Below are positions 6,773 through 9,090 of a stretch of DNA of 9,090 bases, in pieces. The position numbers and the translations under genes were made by a program. The notes beneath the pieces were generated by a model. The model saw nothing but the letters and a program-made list of their open reading frames with translations, searched no databases and was not told the origin of the DNA. Each line of letters begins with the position of its first letter. The first letter of the stretch is position 1. Where the stretch lies: assembly GCA_013696835.1 (NCBI GenBank), contig JACCXV010000217.1, positions 1-9,090 of the forward strand, in the 5' to 3' direction. The DNA is from Gemmatimonadota bacterium. Its GTDB lineage: Bacteria; Gemmatimonadota; Gemmatimonadetes; JACCXV01.

Positions 6773-6800
6773 GAAAGAGGGAGCTTTCGCTCCCCCTTTC
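6773..6800. terminator. Probable bidirectional intrinsic terminator
   Basis: Left arm 6773-6784 and right arm 6789-6800 form a 12-base-pair stem with one A-C mismatch and a 4-base loop. The stem ends in GAAAG on the left and CTTTC on the right, so either transcript carries a short U-rich end within the stem but no long U run after it. On the minus strand the loop is GAAA closed by C-G, a very stable tetraloop. It is 43 bases beyond the stop of the barrel gene and 86 bases beyond the stop of the YceI-like gene, as expected for a shared terminator of convergent genes. Confidence 0.65.
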
Positions 6801-6821
6801 GATTCCATGTCGATCTACGTG

Positions 6822-6847
6822 CCTGATCCGACCTCGATAGGATCAGG
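6822..6847. repeat. 8-base inverted repeat covering the barrel gene stop codon
   Basis: CCTGATCC (6822-6829) and GGATCAGG (6840-6847) are perfect reverse complements separated by 10 bases. The right arm contains the stop codon of the minus-strand gene (complement of 6843-6845). It could be a transcript hairpin or a protein-binding palindrome. Confidence 0.5.
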
Positions 6848-7547
6848 TTCCCGCGAACGGCGCTAAGGGGATGATCAGGCCGCCGAGAAGAACCCAGTGA
6901 TCGGGCTCGAACTCGTCGCCGCCCACGTCGTCCGAATCGGGCAAACCGGTCACTACGTAGTCGAGGAGCGCGTACGCACCCAGACCGCCGAGGAACGTCC
7001 CCTCGGACGCGTTCATGATCGTGCCGAGCTTGGGCACCAGCGCCAGCTCGAGAGCGAACTTGTGCGTGTAGGCAGCCGAGTCGTCCGCCTTCGCGGCGCC
7101 GCTGTACACCATCAGCGGATCGAAGGACAGGCCGAAGTACTTGCTGTCGAAGAGCGTGAAGATGAGGCCGTAGACGAAGGCCGGGGCGTTTGCCTCGAAC
7201 TCGTCTTCGTCGTCGTCGGGAGTCGAGCCCGCCGTGGCGAACGGCGTCCACTGCGTGAGCGCGACCAGGCTCGCTCGCGGGATGAACGTGGGAGCTACCA
7301 CCTGGAAGCGGAGCAGGAAATCGGTGCTGCTGTCCGCGTCGTCGCCCGACGCCGTCTGGGGCGGATCGAGCACGTTCGAGGCCACGAACCCAGGCATGAA
7401 GAGGAAGACCGGAGCGCAGATGAAGGCGCACGACTGCTGAGCTGCGGCAACCTGCTCCTCCTCCATCTCCTCCTGCGCGTAAGTGCTGGGCGCTCCGAGC
7501 AAGAGTCCTGCTGCGACGAGCAACGTCAGCCAGTACAGCCGTTTCAT
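6843..7547 (-). CDS. Probable outer-membrane beta-barrel protein, function unknown
   Basis: A 234-residue exported protein with a clean Sec signal peptide: MKRLYW, hydrophobic LTLLVAAGLLLGAP, cleavage expected after STYA (residue 24). A short acidic N-terminal region (EEMEEEQ) and SCAFICAP (C40, C44) follow. The mature part alternates hydrophobic and polar residues in short strands separated by acidic loops (GDDADSSTD near 68-76, DDDEDEFE at 111-118, DSDDVGGDEFEPD near 184-196). The last strand is WVLLGGLIIPLAPF. This looks like a small outer-membrane barrel, but I cannot name a family. ATG 7547 is preceded by AGGAGG at 7 bases, which fixes the start and rejects a longer 296-residue reading of the same frame. 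It lies 127 bases after the gene upstream of it on this strand and may have its own promoter or be part of that transcript. Confidence 0.7.
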   Translation of the reverse strand: MKRLYWLTLLVAAGLLLGAPSTYAQEEMEEEQVAAAQQSCAFICAPVFLFMPGFVASNVLDPPQTASGDDADSSTDFLLRFQVVAPTFIPRASLVALTQWTPFATAGSTPDDDEDEFEANAPAFVYGLIFTLFDSKYFGLSFDPLMVYSGAAKADDSAAYTHKFALELALVPKLGTIMNASEGTFLGGLGAYALLDYVVTGLPDSDDVGGDEFEPDHWVLLGGLIIPLAPFAGT

Positions 7548-7571
7548 GGGATGTCCTCCTGCGGGTTTTAC

Positions 7572-7612
7572 CACGGAGACCCGGGCGCCCACGAGCGGCC
7601 GGGCACGGAGAC
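7572..7612. repeat. 9-base direct repeat upstream of the barrel gene
   Basis: CACGGAGAC occurs at 7572-7580 and again at 7604-7612 (GTCTCCGTG on the coding strand). The start-to-start distance is 32 bases, close to three helical turns, so both copies would face the same side of the DNA. They lie 25-65 bases before ATG 7547, where a promoter or operator would be expected. Confidence 0.35.
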
Positions 7613-7631
7613 AACTTAGGTCGATCGTCGC

Positions 7632-7639
7632 ACCTCCTT
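7632..7639 (-). promoter_or_regulatory. Orphan Shine-Dalgarno-like sequence
   Basis: AAGGAGGT on the minus strand is a full match to the 16S anti-Shine-Dalgarno core. The codon 7 bases downstream is ATC, not a normal start, and the barrel gene begins 85 bases later with its own AGGAGG. It may be a chance site, a stand-by ribosome site, or a relic of a short leader peptide. Confidence 0.25.
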
Positions 7640-7674
7640 GGCGATGGGGACGGTCGTTCTCCATCGGCGGCCCG

Positions 7675-8232
7675 TCAAGGGGCAGTTGAAACTGGGCGCA
7701 GCCTGTCGTGGACCGCCCCCAGGGCCCCGGCAAGCGGGACGCTGCGGCTGTCCCGCCACCAGTAGAACTCGTCTACGCGACGAGCGAGCAGGGCCGGCGC
7801 GAGCGAAAAGCGGAGCTCTCCCGACGCTCGGAGGGAGTCCACGACCGCCGCCGCCCAGCGTGCCTCTCTGGCGAGATCGGCGGGCGAGGTGCCCCCTGCA
7901 TCGGACCGGTCGGCCGCTGCAGCCCGCTGATCGCCGCCCGGCCTGCCGCGATCCTGGCGGGTACGCGGCGAGTCCTCGAGCGCTGCCGCCTGTCCGGCCG
8001 CTGCCCCGATCAGGAATCCCTGCACCAGCAACTCACGCTCCTGCAGAGACAGAGCCTGCCACCCGGCTCCGTCGAAGAGCGTCGGGTGGGCGTACGCGGG
8101 CGCCGCGCGATGCGGAAAGGTGCCCCATGCGCCGGCCCACGCCGTTGCCGCCCCGGTGGCCGCGAGCGCCAGGCCCACCGCGACGCTCAGTCCGACGACG
8201 CCTCGAAGAGCCAGACGATGGCCGTGCCTCAC
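7675..8232 (-). CDS. Exported or membrane-anchored protein of unknown function, coupled to the sulfocyanin-like gene
   Basis: From GTG 8232 the product is 185 residues. The GTG overlaps the TGA of the upstream sulfocyanin-like gene in a 4-base GTGA junction, so translation is probably coupled; a longer start further upstream would give an implausible Arg/His-rich leader. Residues 1-10 are basic (MRHGHRLALR) and are followed by a hydrophobic stretch to about residue 34, an uncleaved anchor or a signal peptide ending near AWA. The rest has a helical segment LSLQERELLVQGFLIGAAAGQA, a polar Arg/Asp/Gly-rich linker (about 88-117), and a C-terminal SLAPALLARRVDEFYWWRDSRSVPLAGALGAV. The C-terminus loosely recalls small exported proteins with an FY-x-D-x-R-N-R pattern, but I cannot assign a family. 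The tight coupling suggests its role concerns the copper protein: a partner, anchor or maturation factor. That is inference. Confidence 0.62.
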   Translation of the reverse strand: MRHGHRLALRGVVGLSVAVGLALAATGAATAWAGAWGTFPHRAAPAYAHPTLFDGAGWQALSLQERELLVQGFLIGAAAGQAAALEDSPRTRQDRGRPGGDQRAAAADRSDAGGTSPADLAREARWAAAVVDSLRASGELRFSLAPALLARRVDEFYWWRDSRSVPLAGALGAVHDRLRPVSTAP

Positions 8233-9038
8233 GTCTCGAACGTGACGGAGGGCCGCCGGGCACCCTCGGAAACGACGAGCCAGTCCCACATGCCTGCCTT
8301 CGCGTGTCCGAATACGCCGCACGGCATCGTGTACTTCCCGGGCTTGTCGACCGGGAAGCGCAGGGTGTCGGTCTTCCCGGCCCCGATGCCGTTCTTCAGG
8401 TTGATCGAATAGGCCCGCGGGATGTCGGGCTGCTCCGGGAGCTCGGTCTCGAAGGGTGGAGCGTCGTCCAGGACGTAGAGGCTGTGCGGCACGTCGCCAT
8501 CGGCGTTCGAGAACGTCATCGTGACGGTCCAGCCGACCGGAACGGTGATCGTCATGTCGCCCTCGGCGTAGCCGTTGAAGTTCCAGGCCGAGTTCGTGGA
8601 GGTCGAGCCCGCCACGATGTCGAAGCTGACCTTCCTGCCGGCCTCGTCCACCTCCATCCAGGGCACGTCGTCTGCGGATCCAGCGGAGGCCGGTCCGGCG
8701 GCCACGGTATTCGCTCCGGCGGCCCCGGACGTTTCAGGGGGGGTGGCTGCATCGATGTCTCCGCCTCCCGCGCCGGATGCGCCGGGGATCGAGTCCTCCG
8801 GCGCCGGCTCCTCCCCCGGGAACGCCGCCGAGCCGTCCTCGAGATTCTCGACGTCACCGGCATCGCCGGTGTCGGCCGAAGCGCCTGCGGAGCCCGGTGC
8901 TCCGGCCTTCTCCTCCGCTCCCCGCGAGCACCCTCCCCAGGCCAGCGTAGCCAGCAGCACGAACGACAGGCACAGCGGATAAACGAGGAGGGGGGTCGCC
9001 CTCGCGGCCCCCCTCGTGATCGCTTGCATGCGCTTCAT
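8229..9038 (-). CDS. Sulfocyanin-like blue-copper (cupredoxin) lipoprotein
   Basis: A 269-residue protein with three parts. Residues 1-37 are a lipoprotein leader ending LAWGGC (C37 as the lipid anchor; W at -3 is atypical). Residues 38-124 are a low-complexity Ala/Gly/Ser/Asp/Glu/Pro linker, probably disordered. Residues 125-258 are a cupredoxin domain. Its segments VSFDIVAGSTSTNSAWNFNGY, MTITVPVGWTVTMTFSNAD, VPHSLYVL, GIGAGKTDTLRF and GKYTMPCGVFGHAKAGMWDWLVVS closely follow sulfocyanin (SoxE), the membrane-bound copper protein of the archaeal respiratory chain. The type-1 copper ligands are all present: H185, C240, H245 and M250. It should carry single electrons outside the cytoplasmic membrane. 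ATG 9038 lacks a strong Shine-Dalgarno sequence (GAGAG lies about 9 bases upstream); an in-frame ATG at 9029 is possible. The following gene overlaps by 4 bases. Confidence 0.85.
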   Translation of the reverse strand: MKRMQAITRGAARATPLLVYPLCLSFVLLATLAWGGCSRGAEEKAGAPGSAGASADTGDAGDVENLEDGSAAFPGEEPAPEDSIPGASGAGGGDIDAATPPETSGAAGANTVAAGPASAGSADDVPWMEVDEAGRKVSFDIVAGSTSTNSAWNFNGYAEGDMTITVPVGWTVTMTFSNADGDVPHSLYVLDDAPPFETELPEQPDIPRAYSINLKNGIGAGKTDTLRFPVDKPGKYTMPCGVFGHAKAGMWDWLVVSEGARRPSVTFET

Positions 9039-9060
9039 GTGACGCGTCTCTCGGAACGTC

Positions 9061-9080
9061 CCCGAACGATCCCGGACGAT
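9061..9080. repeat. Tandem 10-base repeats upstream of the sulfocyanin-like gene
   Basis: CCCGAACGAT (9061-9070) and CCCGGACGAT (9071-9080) are adjacent copies differing at one base. A weaker third unit (TCGGAACGTC, 9051-9060, six of ten matches) lies next to them toward the gene. The 10-base period is one helical turn. They sit 13-42 bases before ATG 9038 and could be a regulator binding site. The array may continue past the window edge, although 9081-9090 does not match. Confidence 0.4.
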
Positions 9081-9090
9081 CAGCGGGAAG

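Noticed and set aside
7673..7678. TTGACG on the minus strand as a -35 element for the barrel gene
   Set aside because: No acceptable -10 element lies 16-18 bases downstream.
7548..7733. N-terminal extension of the barrel protein to 296 residues
   Set aside because: AGGAGG and a canonical signal peptide begin exactly at ATG 7547; the extension has neither.
7708..8412. 234-codon plus-strand open frame
   Set aside because: Opposite the unknown exported protein and the copper protein; Arg/Pro-rich with no signal or domain, and both minus-strand genes are better supported.
1..9090. CRISPR arrays, tRNA or rRNA genes, insertion sequences
   Set aside because: Looked for and found none: no regularly spaced long repeats, no cloverleaf-like segment, no transposase or terminal inverted repeats.

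Overview
The window is GC-rich, gene-dense chromosomal DNA from a Gram-negative-type bacterium: several products carry lipoprotein or Sec-type signal peptides, one looks like an outer-membrane barrel, and one fits the YceI fold. The mix (cationic amino acid permease of the bacterial CAT type, secreted NTF2-like proteins, sulfocyanin-like cupredoxin lipoprotein, BldC-sized HTH protein) suggests a soil or environmental phylum such as Gemmatimonadota. That assignment is inference from composition and gene types, not from a marker gene. No rRNA, tRNA, CRISPR, transposase or phage gene is visible, and no stretch over 300 bases lacks a gene. The longest gap is the 155-base convergent region 6688-6842.

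Left part (1-3713): an electron-transfer-flavoprotein:quinone oxidoreductase gene, whose frame is open to the left window edge, is followed 10 bases later by a 75-residue MerR/BldC-like helix-turn-helix gene. An APC-superfamily amino acid permease faces them on the minus strand, 25 bases away. The 86-base gap before the next plus-strand gene is a divergent promoter region.

Middle part (3714-6687, plus strand): four exported proteins in a row. The first is a lipoprotein with an HELVH metallopeptidase-type motif. A near-consensus sigma70 promoter (TTGACG, 18 bases, TACAAT) then sits so that transcription would begin at or beside the ATG of the next gene, a candidate leaderless message. That gene encodes a secreted NTF2-like protein, and a second NTF2-like gene follows 27 bases later. 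The series ends with a YceI-like lipoprotein whose signal peptide is obvious but which has no ordinary nearby start codon.

Right part (6688-9090, minus strand): a convergent intergenic region packed with hairpins, then (reading from right to left) a sulfocyanin-like type-1 copper lipoprotein, an exported protein of unknown function coupled to it by a GTGA start/stop overlap, and after 127 bases a probable outer-membrane barrel protein with a strong Shine-Dalgarno sequence. The sulfocyanin gene has tandem 10-base repeats just upstream.

Overall this is an electron-transfer and cell-envelope neighbourhood. The oxidoreductase feeds electrons into the quinone pool, and the blue-copper lipoprotein could carry electrons outside the membrane. 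A functional link between them is only a guess. The points most worth following are the bacterial sulfocyanin with its coupled unknown partner, the hidden start of the YceI-like gene, and the leaderless promoter.
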